Positions 52,101 through 60,339 of a stretch of DNA of 64,000 nucleotides are shown one piece after another. The stretch is from assembly GCF_009827325.1 (NCBI RefSeq), contig NZ_WTYC01000006.1:124001-188000 (forward strand), in the 5' to 3' direction. The notes beneath the pieces are model-generated. The model made no database searches, was not told the DNA's origin, and was given only the letters and a program-made list of their open reading frames with translations. How positions within the stretch are numbered: the first letter of the stretch is position 1; the number at the start of each line of letters is the position of its first letter. The position numbers and the translations under genes were made by a program. The stretch comes from Qipengyuania vulgaris. GTDB taxonomy: Bacteria; Pseudomonadota; Alphaproteobacteria; Sphingomonadales; Sphingomonadaceae.

Positions 52101-52943
52101 ATGCGATTCTACCGGGCGACCTCATTCCTTTTTCCGCGTCATTATCCCGCACGTATGTTCGTGCTTTGCTTCGGTGCAGTCCATATTCCGCTATTCGCGT
52201 TTCTGCTTCTGGAGGCGTTCCGCGGGGAATGGCACTGGGGCATCTTCATCGCTCTGCTGCTCGCGACACTGGTGGGCAGCGTGACGGCCATTGCGGGCAT
52301 CTGGGGCTTGCTTGCACCGATTGGTGAAGCCACCCGCGCGCTTGTCGCACTGCGCGACGGACAGGTTGAAAGTCGAGTGCCGGTGGGCGGACCGGACATG
52401 GCAGGAATGTTGCTGGAGTCCGTAGCGCATGCAACGCGTTCGACAGCAGAGCGAATGGCCGACCTGAAGGGTATCGCCACCACCGATCTCCTGACCGGGT
52501 TGCCCAATCGCCGCGGGTTGATCGAGCGGTTCGAGGAACGAGCCCCCGTTAGCGGAGTGCTCGCCCTGCTCGACAGCAACGGTTTCAAACGTATCAACGA
52601 TACCTTGGGCCATATCGAGGGTGATCGCGTCCTTCGCGCCCTGGCCGACCGAATTTCGGCCGTGCTTCGCGAAGACGACTTGGCCGCACGATGGGGCGGC
52701 GACGAATTCGTCCTGTTTTTTCCTGACTTGAGCCTTGGTGAGGCACGGATTGTCCTGAACCGCCTCGACCTTGACTTGAAACGCCGCCCGGTTCTGAAGA
52801 TCGACAACGTGCCGGTCGATTTTGCCTATGGGCTAAGCGAAGTCGAAGAACTGGGAGAGGGCAGGCTGGAAAGTGTCATCGCCCAGGCCGATGCCAAACT
52901 CTTCGAAGACAAAAAGCGCAAACGACGGAAGGCGAATGCGTGA
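52101..52943 (+). CDS. Diguanylate cyclase, membrane-anchored GGDEF protein
   Basis: This 280-residue protein has two N-terminal membrane helices (about residues 18-38 and 48-70), a HAMP-like linker and a C-terminal GGDEF domain. The active site is RWGGDEFVLFF. Five residues before it, REDD forms an RxxD I-site, so product inhibition by c-di-GMP is expected. It should make c-di-GMP from two GTP at the inner membrane. The family segment LTGLPNRRGL is intact. Its 3' end faces that of the PilZ gene, 15 bp away. Confidence 0.9.
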   Translation: MRFYRATSFLFPRHYPARMFVLCFGAVHIPLFAFLLLEAFRGEWHWGIFIALLLATLVGSVTAIAGIWGLLAPIGEATRALVALRDGQVESRVPVGGPDMAGMLLESVAHATRSTAERMADLKGIATTDLLTGLPNRRGLIERFEERAPVSGVLALLDSNGFKRINDTLGHIEGDRVLRALADRISAVLREDDLAARWGGDEFVLFFPDLSLGEARIVLNRLDLDLKRRPVLKIDNVPVDFAYGLSEVEELGEGRLESVIAQADAKLFEDKKRKRRKANA

Positions 52944-52957
52944 GTGCGGATGTCGTC

Positions 52958-53380
52958 TCAGCGGTTCGCGGGTTCGGGCAGATTCGAAGGGCTCAGCGGA
53001 GGCAGTCTGCGACCGAATGCGTCCAGCGTAATGATCGCTTGCCTGCTCCCTTCTTCGCGGAAGGCGAAATATTTCACTGCCGCTTCGGAAAGCCGATCGT
53101 CGAATTCGATCCCCACATTGCCGTCCTTCGCCCAGCGCACAGTGCCCGAAACATCGATGCTGGACAGCAGTGTCAATTGCACGTTACTGCCAACTGCGAT
53201 CTGCTGCTCGATGCCGCTCAACCTGCAGCCGTTCACCGATAGATCGCCGAGCATATGGCGCGAAGGGCCGTGCCCCGCGTGGCGAAGCACGGTGCCCTCG
53301 GCATCGAACCTTTCCGACGATCGCTTGTCCACTCCCCGCCCCTGTTGAAAATCCCGACGCACAAAGTGACAGGTCGGCAT
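52958..53380 (-). CDS. PilZ domain protein (predicted c-di-GMP receptor)
   Basis: This is a single PilZ domain of about 140 residues. The two c-di-GMP-binding motifs are present: RSSER (RxxxR, near residue 20) and DLSVNGC (DxSxxG, near 48). The start is uncertain: the ATG at 53380 is chosen, but a GTG at 53332 (DKRSSERF) has GGGGCGGGGA just upstream. No effector domain is attached, so it presumably acts by binding a partner. It is arranged tail-to-tail with the diguanylate cyclase. Confidence 0.85.
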   Translation of the reverse strand: MPTCHFVRRDFQQGRGVDKRSSERFDAEGTVLRHAGHGPSRHMLGDLSVNGCRLSGIEQQIAVGSNVQLTLLSSIDVSGTVRWAKDGNVGIEFDDRLSEAAVKYFAFREEGSRQAIITLDAFGRRLPPLSPSNLPEPANR

Positions 53381-53530
53381 CGGAGAGTATTGTATTTTCG
53401 CGCCAACCGTTAATTCTTGTAAAGCTGGGTTGAAGACGCACAAAGCTCGGCAAGTGCAAGAATTTCGGAAGAGCCGTTAGTTCAGGGCAGAGCTAAACGA
53501 CGGCTTTGCGCCCCCCCAGGGAGGATAGTT

Positions 53531-54421
53531 ATGCCAAAAGTGACCGCGAACGGAATTGATATCCACTACGAAGAGCACGGCGATCCCGGCGACCCGGCCA
53601 TGCTGCTGGTCATGGGCTTCGGGGCGCAATTGACGCTCTGGCCGGATGAACTGGTAGACGCGCTTGCGTCGCAAGGCTTTCGGGTCATCCGTTACGACAA
53701 TCGCGATATCGGCCTCAGTCAGAAGTTCGATGGGGTGAAGGCGCCGGGAATCGTCAGGATGACCCTCATGTCCAAACTCGGCCTTACTCCGCGTGTGCCC
53801 TACACTCTGCGCGACATGGCCGCCGACGCGATCGGCCTGCTGGATGCACTGGATATCGGCAAGGCGCACATCGTCGGAGCGAGCATGGGAGGGATGATCG
53901 CACAGCACGTGGCAGCCAACTACCCCGATCGCTGCCGCAGCTTCACCCAGATCTTCTCGACCACCGGCAATCCCAAACTTCCGCAGGCCCGCAAGGAAGC
54001 CCTCCAGGCGCTCGTGACGCGGCCCAAGGACAATGCAGAAGAAGTGCTCGTCGAACATGGCGTGATGCTAGCACGCACCATCGGTTCGCCCGGTTATCCT
54101 TCTCCGGAAGACCGCCTTCGAGAGCGGGTCCTGACGAGTTTGCGCCGCAGCTTCTATCCGGAGGGTCCGACGCGCCACTTGGCCGCGATCGTAGCGGACG
54201 GTGATCGCAGCAGGATGCTGCGCAACATCTCCGTTCCGACCCTCGTGCTGAATGGGGAGGACGACCCACTGGTTCCCTGCGAGGGCGGCCGTGACACCGC
54301 AGCGTGTATCCCGGGAGCGAAACTGAAGACGATCCCCGGTTGGGGCCACGATCTTCCGCTCGAACTGGTGGAGATTCTGTCCGATGATATTGCCGCTCAT
54401 GCACGGAATGCGACGAACTGA
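53531..54421 (+). CDS. Alpha/beta hydrolase
   Basis: This 296-residue enzyme has the classical hydrolase fold. The oxyanion/strand region is MLLVMGFGAQLTLWPDEL, the nucleophile is VGASMGGMIAQ (GxSxG, near residue 119), the acid is in NGEDDPLVP and the His in GWGHDLP. AGGGAGGATAG is upstream of the ATG. Substrate unknown; similar proteins are esterases or epoxide hydrolases. It is separate from its neighbours, with a 373-bp gap downstream. Confidence 0.85.
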   Translation: MPKVTANGIDIHYEEHGDPGDPAMLLVMGFGAQLTLWPDELVDALASQGFRVIRYDNRDIGLSQKFDGVKAPGIVRMTLMSKLGLTPRVPYTLRDMAADAIGLLDALDIGKAHIVGASMGGMIAQHVAANYPDRCRSFTQIFSTTGNPKLPQARKEALQALVTRPKDNAEEVLVEHGVMLARTIGSPGYPSPEDRLRERVLTSLRRSFYPEGPTRHLAAIVADGDRSRMLRNISVPTLVLNGEDDPLVPCEGGRDTAACIPGAKLKTIPGWGHDLPLELVEILSDDIAAHARNATN

Positions 54422-54794
54422 CGAAGGCGTTCGACGAAGGACAATTGCAATCGACGACCGGGACGAACGGCGGACAGCCAGCGGTGCGAGTCCGTTGCGC
54501 AGTATCGGCGTTCCTTAACCGCGCAGCGGAATATTCGAACCGCTGAAAGGCTGCGAATTATCCAAAAACCGCAGAATATATCCAATTTGTAATGCTACGA
54601 CGCACATTCCTGCGCCGTTTGACAACGCTGTTTCACGGGCGCATCACTTCTTGCAACAGCTCCGATCCCGCAGTCGGCGTTGTTTGATCGACCACTGACC
54701 GTCTTCGCTTAGATCATAATTGGGCTGTCGCGATCACTGCGTAACTCTCTGCGGCCGGTCATTCGCTTTTCGTTTCGAAAAAAGGATGATCACA
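54422..54794. other. Gene-free stretch after the hydrolase gene
   Basis: I see no convincing reading frame, RNA or repeat here. The region is AT-richer than its surroundings, with an A/T run around 54560-54600. It must hold the promoter of the TonB-C gene, but I cannot assign one. Confidence 0.5.
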
Positions 54795-55301
54795 ATGTAC
54801 AAAATCCTCGCACTAGCACTCGCCACCGCGGCGTCGGCAGCCCTGCTCGCCGAACCCGTTTTCAGCCAGAATATCGTCGTCACCCCCGATTCGTCGCAAC
54901 AGGAGTTTGTCGAGGAAGTATCGCGCGATCTGGGCCGACAGCTCTTGGTCGCGGCGCGGCTGGGTGATGCGCCGAATGGCGAAGGTATCTCCATCGTGCG
55001 CTTCACGCGCGACGCCGATGGCGATGCGACCAATGTGAAGCTCTATCGGGCCTCCGGCAAGCGCGGTTTCGACCGGATCGCCATGACGGCCGTGAGCCGT
55101 CTGCGGACGCTGGATAGCGTGCCGTCGAGTATCGGCCATGACCAGCTGTACCAGGCCAACATCATCTTCGCCGAGAACGGCTGGGATGTCGCGCGCCTGG
55201 AACAGCAACTGGCAAGAGAAGAATCGGCCAGGATGGCGTCGCGTCCGTCCGAACGCACGGTTCTCGCTTTCGGTAGCGCCGCAACCCGTCCGACCTCCTG
55301 A
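54795..55301 (+). CDS. Secreted protein with a TonB C-terminal-like domain
   Basis: This protein of about 168 residues starts at MYKILALALATAA (ATG at 54795, with AAAAGGA eight bases upstream). A signal peptide is followed by a TonB-C-type segment around residues 55-105: ISIVRFTRDADGDATNVKLY, then ASGKRGFDRIAM and a Leu/Pro end. Usual TonB proteins have an inner-membrane anchor and a proline-rich spacer. Both are missing here, so this is a free periplasmic module. It is not clear whether it interacts with an outer-membrane receptor. Two hairpins lie after the stop. Confidence 0.72.
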   Translation: MYKILALALATAASAALLAEPVFSQNIVVTPDSSQQEFVEEVSRDLGRQLLVAARLGDAPNGEGISIVRFTRDADGDATNVKLYRASGKRGFDRIAMTAVSRLRTLDSVPSSIGHDQLYQANIIFAENGWDVARLEQQLAREESARMASRPSERTVLAFGSAATRPTS

Positions 55302-55313
55302 CCGGCGCTCCCT

Positions 55314-55340
55314 TTCCCGGCCATTAGTCCCGGCCGGGAA
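55314..55340 (+). terminator. GC-rich hairpin after the TonB-C gene
   Basis: TTCCCGGCC and GGCCGGGAA pair perfectly (9 bp) around a nine-base loop, 12 bp after the stop. No T-run follows, so termination would depend on the next hairpin or on Rho. Confidence 0.5.
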
Positions 55341-55342
55341 CG

Positions 55343-55390
55343 CCCCGGTGTCGCACCCCGTTCTGCGGGAAGGGTGCGCCGCCGGGGTTT
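55343..55390 (+). terminator. Second hairpin with short T-run
   Basis: CCCCGG (55343-55348) and CCGGGG (55382-55387) enclose GCACCC/GGGTGC, followed by TTT. Together with the hairpin before it, this is the likely terminator of the TonB-C transcript. Confidence 0.6.
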
Positions 55391-55889
55391 GTCGTGTCCG
55401 GATCGAGCCCGCGCATTCGAAATGCCGGGAAAGGCAAGAAAATTTCCCGCCTCGATTCGAATGAATCACAAGCGGGTCATACAATCTTTGCCCGCAAAAT
55501 TTTTTCACCCATTGCGATTTTGGCCTTGCGATTTCGCAAAGCCAGCTTGGTCCACGCGTCGCTGCGTCGCATCATCCTCGCGGAACCGGAATGACCCTCA
55601 TCCGGTGCGTTAAATCTTCATTGACCCTCTTGCGCCCGATCCCGGTCTGATTCAGTATCTAGTGGTCGGTTGCCTGGGGGTACCTACAAGACCTAGCGAT
55701 TTCTCTCCTCCTCCCCATATAGGGAAGAGCGCGGAATCGTCCCGGTCTGTGGAGAAACAGGGGAGAAGTTTTCGCCCCGTCCCCCGGCTTTCGGTGCTAG
55801 GCGGGGAGGGCTCTCGCCGACTCGAACACATAGCGAACAGGCGGGCAGCACGATCCTGCCGCAGTCGCACAGACAAACGGTGGGGAATC
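55391..55889. other. Long leader region upstream of nrdA
   Basis: About 500 bp without a gene. It contains AT-rich tracts near 55490-55510 and a symmetrical motif at 55714-55726. No riboswitch core was recognised. A frame continues upstream of the nrdA ATG from 55662, but its residues look like non-coding translation. Confidence 0.6.
55714..55726. promoter_or_regulatory. CCCATATAGGGAA motif upstream of nrdA (possible NrdR-type box or -10 region)
   Basis: CCCATATAGGG is palindromic. Its reverse complement, TTCCCTATATGGG, matches TTCCCTATATGAG at 60340-60352 before nrdB in 12 of 13 positions. NrdR boxes have an ACNNTATATANNGT-like AT core flanked by G/C, but no second box is obvious. Confidence 0.45.
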
Positions 55890-57920
55890 ATGGATTTCAA
55901 AGGCGGAGACGAAGCAGCGATGGGACTGGACATGGATACTCAGGACACTGTCGAAGATGCCGCTCCCACCGAGGCGAAGAAGCCGGAAAAGGCAGTCAGC
56001 ATGAAAAGCCAGGACAAGGGCAGCGAGCAGCTCCTCGCCGAAAAGGCGGGTGAAGCGATGGCGGGTGCCATGGCCGAAGTCGCCAAGGCGTCCGTCAAGG
56101 AAGACAGCAAGAAAGTCCTCGATCGCCGTTTCGACGTGCAGATCGACACCAGCCGCGATGAACTGCTGACCGCCTTCGGCAAGGAAACGCTCGAAGACCG
56201 TTACCTGCTGCCGGGCGAAGGCTACCAAGACCTGTTCGCCCGCGTCGCCGATGCCTTCTCCGACGATGCGGAGCATGCGCAGCGCCTTTACGATTACATT
56301 TCCAAGCTGTGGTTCATGCCCGCCACGCCCGTGCTTTCGAACGGCGGCACCCAGCGCGGCCTGCCGATCTCCTGCTATCTCAACAGCGTGGAAGACAGCC
56401 TCGACGGCATCGTCAACACCTGGAACGAGAACGTCTGGCTTGCGTCCAAGGGCGGCGGCATCGGCACCTATTGGGGCAATGTTCGCGGCATCGGCGAACC
56501 GGTCGGCCTCAACGGCAAGACCAGCGGCATCATTCCCTTCGTGCGCGTGATGGACAGCCTCACGCTGGCGATCTCGCAAGGTTCCCTGCGGCGCGGTTCG
56601 GCCGCCTGCTACATCGATGTCTCGCACCCGGAGATCGAGGAATTCCTCGAGATCCGCAAACCTTCGGGCGATTTCAACCGCAAGGCGCTGAACCTGCACC
56701 ACGGCGTGCTGGTGACCGACGCTTTCATGGAAGCGGTGCGTGCGGGCGAGGAATTCGACCTCGTCTCCCCGCGTGACGGCAGCGTCCGCAAGACCGTCGA
56801 CGCACGCAGCCTGTTCCAGAAGCTGGTCGAAACCCGGCTTGCCACCGGCGAACCCTATATCGTCTTCTCCGACACGGTGAACCGGATGATGCCCAAGCAT
56901 CACCGCGATCTGGGCCTCAAGGTCTCGACCTCGAACCTGTGCGCCGAGATCACCCTGCCCACCGGCATCGACCACCTCGGCAACGATCGCACCGCGGTCT
57001 GCTGCCTGTCCTCGCTCAACATCGAGAAGTGGGACGAGTGGAACGAAGACAAGCAGTTCATCGAGGACATCATGCGCTTCCTCGACAACGTGCTGCAGAA
57101 CTATATCGACCGTGCGCCCGACGAGATGGCCCGCGCGAAATATTCCGCCACGCGCGAACGCAGCGTCGGCCTCGGCGTGATGGGCTTCCACTCCTTCCTC
57201 CAGCAGAAGGGCATCGGCTTCGAAAGCCCGATGGCCAAGGTCTGGAACCTGAAGATGTTCAAGCACATCCAGGGCAAGGCGTCTGAAGCATCGATGATGC
57301 TCGCGAAGGAGCGCGGACCGTGCCCGGATGCTGCCGAAATGGGCGCGATGGAACGGTTCAGCTGCAAGATGGCGATCGCACCGACCGCCTCGATCAGCAT
57401 CATTTGCGGCGGCACCAGCGCCTGCATCGAGCCGATCCCTGCCAATATCTACACCCACAAGACGCTTTCGGGCAGCTTCGTGGTGAAGAACCCCTATCTG
57501 GAAAAGATCCTCGACAAGAAGAGCAAGAACTCGACTGCGATCTGGAACTCGATCCTCGAGAAGGGCGGCAGCGTCCAGCACCTCGATTTCCTGACGCCGG
57601 AAGAGAAGGCGACCTTCAAGACCAGCTTCGAGATCGACCAGCGCTGGCTGCTCGAATTCGCTGCCGACCGCGCGCCCTATATCGATCAGGCCCAGTCGTT
57701 GAACCTGTTCATCCCGGCCGATGTCGACAAGTGGGACCTGATGATGCTGCACTTCCAGGCGTGGGAGAAGGGCATCAAGTCGCTCTACTACCTCCGCTCC
57801 AAGAGCGTGCAGCGCGCCGGTTTCGCCGGCGGAGTGGAAGCGGACAACACCGTCGACGCCGCCAAGTACGAACTGGCCGCAGAGCAGACCGATTACGAGG
57901 AATGCCTCGCCTGCCAATAG
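55890..57920 (+). CDS. nrdA: Ribonucleoside-diphosphate reductase, alpha subunit (class I)
   Basis: This 676-residue catalytic subunit reduces NDPs to dNDPs. The start at 55890 has GGGGAA in front. Active-site residues are visible: LPISCYLNSVED (redox Cys), NLCAEITLP (radical Cys with Asn/Glu), CCLSSLN (second redox Cys) and the C-terminal YEECLACQ pair. The first about 85 residues are a Lys/Ala/Glu-rich low-complexity extension. No ATP-cone is seen, unlike E. coli NrdA, so overall dATP inhibition may be absent. nrdB is not adjacent (60382). Confidence 0.95.
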   Translation: MDFKGGDEAAMGLDMDTQDTVEDAAPTEAKKPEKAVSMKSQDKGSEQLLAEKAGEAMAGAMAEVAKASVKEDSKKVLDRRFDVQIDTSRDELLTAFGKETLEDRYLLPGEGYQDLFARVADAFSDDAEHAQRLYDYISKLWFMPATPVLSNGGTQRGLPISCYLNSVEDSLDGIVNTWNENVWLASKGGGIGTYWGNVRGIGEPVGLNGKTSGIIPFVRVMDSLTLAISQGSLRRGSAACYIDVSHPEIEEFLEIRKPSGDFNRKALNLHHGVLVTDAFMEAVRAGEEFDLVSPRDGSVRKTVDARSLFQKLVETRLATGEPYIVFSDTVNRMMPKHHRDLGLKVSTSNLCAEITLPTGIDHLGNDRTAVCCLSSLNIEKWDEWNEDKQFIEDIMRFLDNVLQNYIDRAPDEMARAKYSATRERSVGLGVMGFHSFLQQKGIGFESPMAKVWNLKMFKHIQGKASEASMMLAKERGPCPDAAEMGAMERFSCKMAIAPTASISIICGGTSACIEPIPANIYTHKTLSGSFVVKNPYLEKILDKKSKNSTAIWNSILEKGGSVQHLDFLTPEEKATFKTSFEIDQRWLLEFAADRAPYIDQAQSLNLFIPADVDKWDLMMLHFQAWEKGIKSLYYLRSKSVQRAGFAGGVEADNTVDAAKYELAAEQTDYEECLACQ

Positions 57921-57948
57921 GCTGAGCAACCCTTGCGAGAAATGAAGG

Positions 57949-57981
57949 CCGCCGGTCCGCATCATGCGGACCGGCGGTTTT
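57949..57981 (+). terminator. Intrinsic terminator of nrdA
   Basis: CCGCCGGTCCGCA pairs with TGCGGACCGGCGG (13 bp, three-base loop TCA) and is followed by TTTTCCTTC. It begins 29 bp after the nrdA stop. A strong terminator, separating nrdA from the opposite-strand genes. Confidence 0.9.
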
Positions 57982-58034
57982 CCTTCTGCCGACCGGTCCA
58001 TGCCTTGCGGGACCAAGCTGCCAGCAGCGCAATT

Positions 58035-59231
58035 TTACGCTGCCAACACACACCTGTTTCGTCCCGCCGCCTTGGCGCGGTAAAGGGCGACGTCGGCCCG
58101 GCCCAGAAGCGAGCGCATGTCGGGAAAGCCTTTCCCCTCACGTACGGCTATCCCGACGCTGGTGGTGCAGATTGCAATCGCATCATGATCGGCGCGGGGC
58201 ATTTCGAGCCGTTCGATGGCCATACGAACGTCTTCGGCCACGCTTTTGGCTTCGCGGATCCCGGCCACAGACAGGAACACCACGAATTCCTCACCGCCGA
58301 AACGCGCGGCAAGGCCGCCATGAGTTTCGGCAGTGACCCGCAATTGCTCGGCTACGGCGCGCAGGCAGTCGTCGCCCGCCTGGTGGCCCCAATCGTCGTT
58401 GAACGCCTTGAAATGGTCGATGTCTATCATCAGCAACGCAGCGCGCCTGCCGTCGCTGCTCGATTCATCACTGTAATGGCGCTGGAATACTTCGCTTGCG
58501 TGGCGCCGGTTGGCGAGGCCGGTCAGCGGATCCTGGGTTGATAGCTCGGTCAGGCGCTCGTTCTTCATACGCAGCTCGCGCACGTGATCTTCCGCTTCCA
58601 GCGCGAACAGGATTGTGCGCCGCTCCAGCCAGCGCATGCGCCGTGCAAGTATTCCTGCCGCGGTTGCGACAAGCGTCAGGATAAGCAGGAATGTCACGGC
58701 ATGGCCATCGACCTTCTGCTGGTAGATGACGAGGAATCCTGCAGGCACGAAGACTGCCGCGATGAACAGGAGGACGCCCCTTCTCCGGAAGGGCAACAGC
58801 GGAAGCGTCAAGCCCAACATGAGGGCCACTCCCATAGCCATGAAGGCATCGGCAGGAGGCGGGGCGAAACCGCTGGCGAAAAGGAGGGTGAGGGACACGG
58901 CAGTGAGGCCGGCGCCAAGGAAGAGTTTCTGCAACGCCAGCCGTTTACGCGGCATTGCCAGCACGGCCACCAAAAACGGTAACGTCACGCTTAGGCGCAG
59001 AACGGCGACCAAGGCGAAATGCTCGGGTATTGTAACGAGATCCACCGATAGCGAGACCAGCGTGATCGCCACACCCAGCACCGCGAGGAAGCGCGCCTCG
59101 CGATAATGCCGATCATCCACCGCGCGTTCGAGCCGGGCGCGCAAATGTGCAGGACAGGAAAGGGTCTTTCCTTTCCACCAGTCGAGCATCCCTGCATTGC
59201 CGGAATCGTTCTGTTCTTGCGCCCGTTTCAT
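58035..59231 (-). CDS. Diguanylate cyclase with multi-helix membrane sensor
   Basis: This protein of about 398 residues is read from the ATG at 59231 (AAGGTGGA about eight bases upstream); a GTG 12 bases further up is less likely. About six membrane helices lie in residues 45-185. A short coiled region follows, then a GGDEF domain with the motif FGGEEFVVFL and IDHFKAFNDDWGHQAGD. The position of the I-site, five residues before GGEEF, reads THGG rather than RxxD, so feedback inhibition is probably missing. It would make c-di-GMP in response to an unknown membrane signal. Confidence 0.9.
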   Translation of the reverse strand: MKRAQEQNDSGNAGMLDWWKGKTLSCPAHLRARLERAVDDRHYREARFLAVLGVAITLVSLSVDLVTIPEHFALVAVLRLSVTLPFLVAVLAMPRKRLALQKLFLGAGLTAVSLTLLFASGFAPPPADAFMAMGVALMLGLTLPLLPFRRRGVLLFIAAVFVPAGFLVIYQQKVDGHAVTFLLILTLVATAAGILARRMRWLERRTILFALEAEDHVRELRMKNERLTELSTQDPLTGLANRRHASEVFQRHYSDESSSDGRRAALLMIDIDHFKAFNDDWGHQAGDDCLRAVAEQLRVTAETHGGLAARFGGEEFVVFLSVAGIREAKSVAEDVRMAIERLEMPRADHDAIAICTTSVGIAVREGKGFPDMRSLLGRADVALYRAKAAGRNRCVLAA

Positions 59232-59305
59232 CGCTGATTCCACCTTATGCGATGTGCTGCCCTAAGCAATCGTAAGGAACCGCCTGGGTTCATCATACGC
59301 AAAAA

Positions 59306-59343
59306 GCCCCGCCCTCCGTCACGGAGAAGCGGGGCTTTCTTTT
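59306..59343 (-). terminator. Bidirectional intrinsic terminator after the DUF2171 gene
   Basis: GCCCCGC (59306-59312) pairs with GCGGGGC (59329-59335), with the inner CTCCG/CGGAG stem. AAAAA on the left and TTTCTTTT on the right give a T-run on either strand. On the minus strand it ends the DUF2171 transcript before the next gene. Confidence 0.9.
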
Positions 59344-59368
59344 GCCGGGGACGGGACCGGCTATTGCG

Positions 59369-59614
59369 TCAGGCGTGGGCCGTAGTGGCCTTGGTGCCGA
59401 GACCGTCCGGTAGACGCGTGCCTTCCTTCAGGTAGATACGGTTGTCGTCGATCTTCTCGACGCTATCCAGCTTCAGGAAGTGGTGCATGTCATCGGCGCT
59501 GTCGGTCTTGGTCAGCTTGATGGCATCGCCTTCGACTTCATCGACCGTACCGACGTGGTGGCCATCATAGTCGGCGATTTCCATGTGTTCCTTGATGCGA
59601 ATCTTCTCGAACAT
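59369..59614 (-). CDS. DUF2171 (PRC-barrel-like) small protein
   Basis: This 81-residue protein starts MFEKIRIKEHMEIADYDG (ATG at 59614, AAGGAAA six bases before). The short barrel has the pattern VGTVDEVEGDAIKLTKTDS followed by a charged C-terminal strand region. DUF2171 proteins are small cytoplasmic proteins often linked with stress. A perfect GGAAC-N16-CGTT element lies 39-63 bp upstream, so it is probably under the general stress sigma factor EcfG. A strong terminator follows. Function unknown. Confidence 0.85.
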   Translation of the reverse strand: MFEKIRIKEHMEIADYDGHHVGTVDEVEGDAIKLTKTDSADDMHHFLKLDSVEKIDDNRIYLKEGTRLPDGLGTKATTAHA

Positions 59615-59652
59615 AGCAATTTCCTTTTGAATTTCGTCACTTACACCTAACC

Positions 59653-59677
59653 AACGGGTGGATCGAGGCACCGTTCC
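59653..59677 (-). promoter_or_regulatory. EcfG-type (general stress) promoter for the DUF2171 gene
   Basis: On the minus strand GGAAC (59677-59673), a 16-base spacer and CGTT (59656-59653) match the EcfG consensus of alphaproteobacteria exactly. The expected start site leaves a leader of about 30 bases with a good ribosome site. Confidence 0.75.
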
Positions 59678-59741
59678 TCGCTTCGCCGAACCTCCTGCAC
59701 GGCCTGGTCGGCCAGCCGGAAAATGCCCGGCCACAGCGCAC

Positions 59742-59773
59742 AAAAAGACGCCCCGCCTTTGAGGGACGGGGCG
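59742..59773 (-). terminator. Terminator after the 60148 gene
   Basis: On the minus strand CGCCCCG (59773-59767) pairs with CGGGGCG (59755-59749), followed by TCTTTTTG. It ends the upstream minus-strand transcript about 75 bp after the stop and insulates the DUF2171 promoter. Confidence 0.85.
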
Positions 59774-59845
59774 CCGGGGTTGCGAGACTTGCCCGCAAAA
59801 GGGGAAAACCGGACAAGTCCGCTTGGCCCCGTAAGTCGGTGAGCG

Positions 59846-60148
59846 TCAGTCGCCGCCAAGCGGGCGGTTGGCGTCGGCGGCGGCGCGCTGGTCGGGGCGG
59901 GAGGATATCTCGCCCGGCTGGGCCTCGCCCTGTGCCAGCGGCTGCCTGCCGTGGCTGCCGGTCGCAACGTCCTGTTCCATCTGGCCGTCCTCGTCGCGGG
60001 CATTGCCATAGCCGCGGCGCGCCTGACCTTCGTCCTGCTCGTTCTGGCGGGTTTCGCCTTCGCGCGGACCGGTGCGCTTGATGCCGCCGGGCTCGTGTCC
60101 GTCGTTTAGCGTGACGTCGCGGCTGTCGCGTGGTTCATACTGTCCCAT
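59846..60148 (-). CDS. Short disordered hydrophilic protein
   Basis: This 100-residue protein is read from the ATG at 60148 (GAAGGAG seven bases upstream). It is dominated by Asp, Glu, Gln, Arg and Gly (DSRDVTLNDGHEPGGIKRTG, RQNEQDEGQARRGYGNARDE) and has almost no hydrophobic core, so it is likely disordered and comparable to stress-protection proteins. A GGAAC-N17-CGTT promoter lies 23-48 bp upstream, the same class as the DUF2171 promoter. I do not recognise a family. It has its own terminator. Confidence 0.75.
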   Translation of the reverse strand: MGQYEPRDSRDVTLNDGHEPGGIKRTGPREGETRQNEQDEGQARRGYGNARDEDGQMEQDVATGSHGRQPLAQGEAQPGEISSRPDQRAAADANRPLGGD

Positions 60149-60170
60149 TGAAAATCTCCTTCGCCCAATC

Positions 60171-60196
60171 AACGGGTTGAGGAGCGCGCACGTTCC
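60171..60196 (-). promoter_or_regulatory. EcfG-type (general stress) promoter for the 60148 gene
   Basis: On the minus strand GGAAC (60196-60192), a 17-base spacer and CGTT (60174-60171) match the EcfG promoter consensus, which tolerates 16-17 bases. The ATG follows 22 bases later with a strong ribosome site. Confidence 0.72.
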
Positions 60197-60339
60197 GCCA
60201 TTCGTCGCAAACGCAGGGCAGCTGCGGGCCTTGGCCTATCCTCAGGCAGCGCAGCGGAAGGGCCACACCCCACAAATAAAGTTACCCAGTTCTTATCCCC
60301 ACCGAATCATCCCCTCTTGCCTTCGAATCCGGCGTATGA

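Noticed and set aside
55640-55700. A second NrdR box pairing with the 55714 motif (CAGTATCTAGTG)
   Set aside because: The similarity is partial and the spacing is not the usual about 30 bp between box centres.
55797-58016. A 739-residue open frame opposite nrdA
   Set aside because: Antisense shadow of nrdA; no recognisable motif and poor amino-acid composition.
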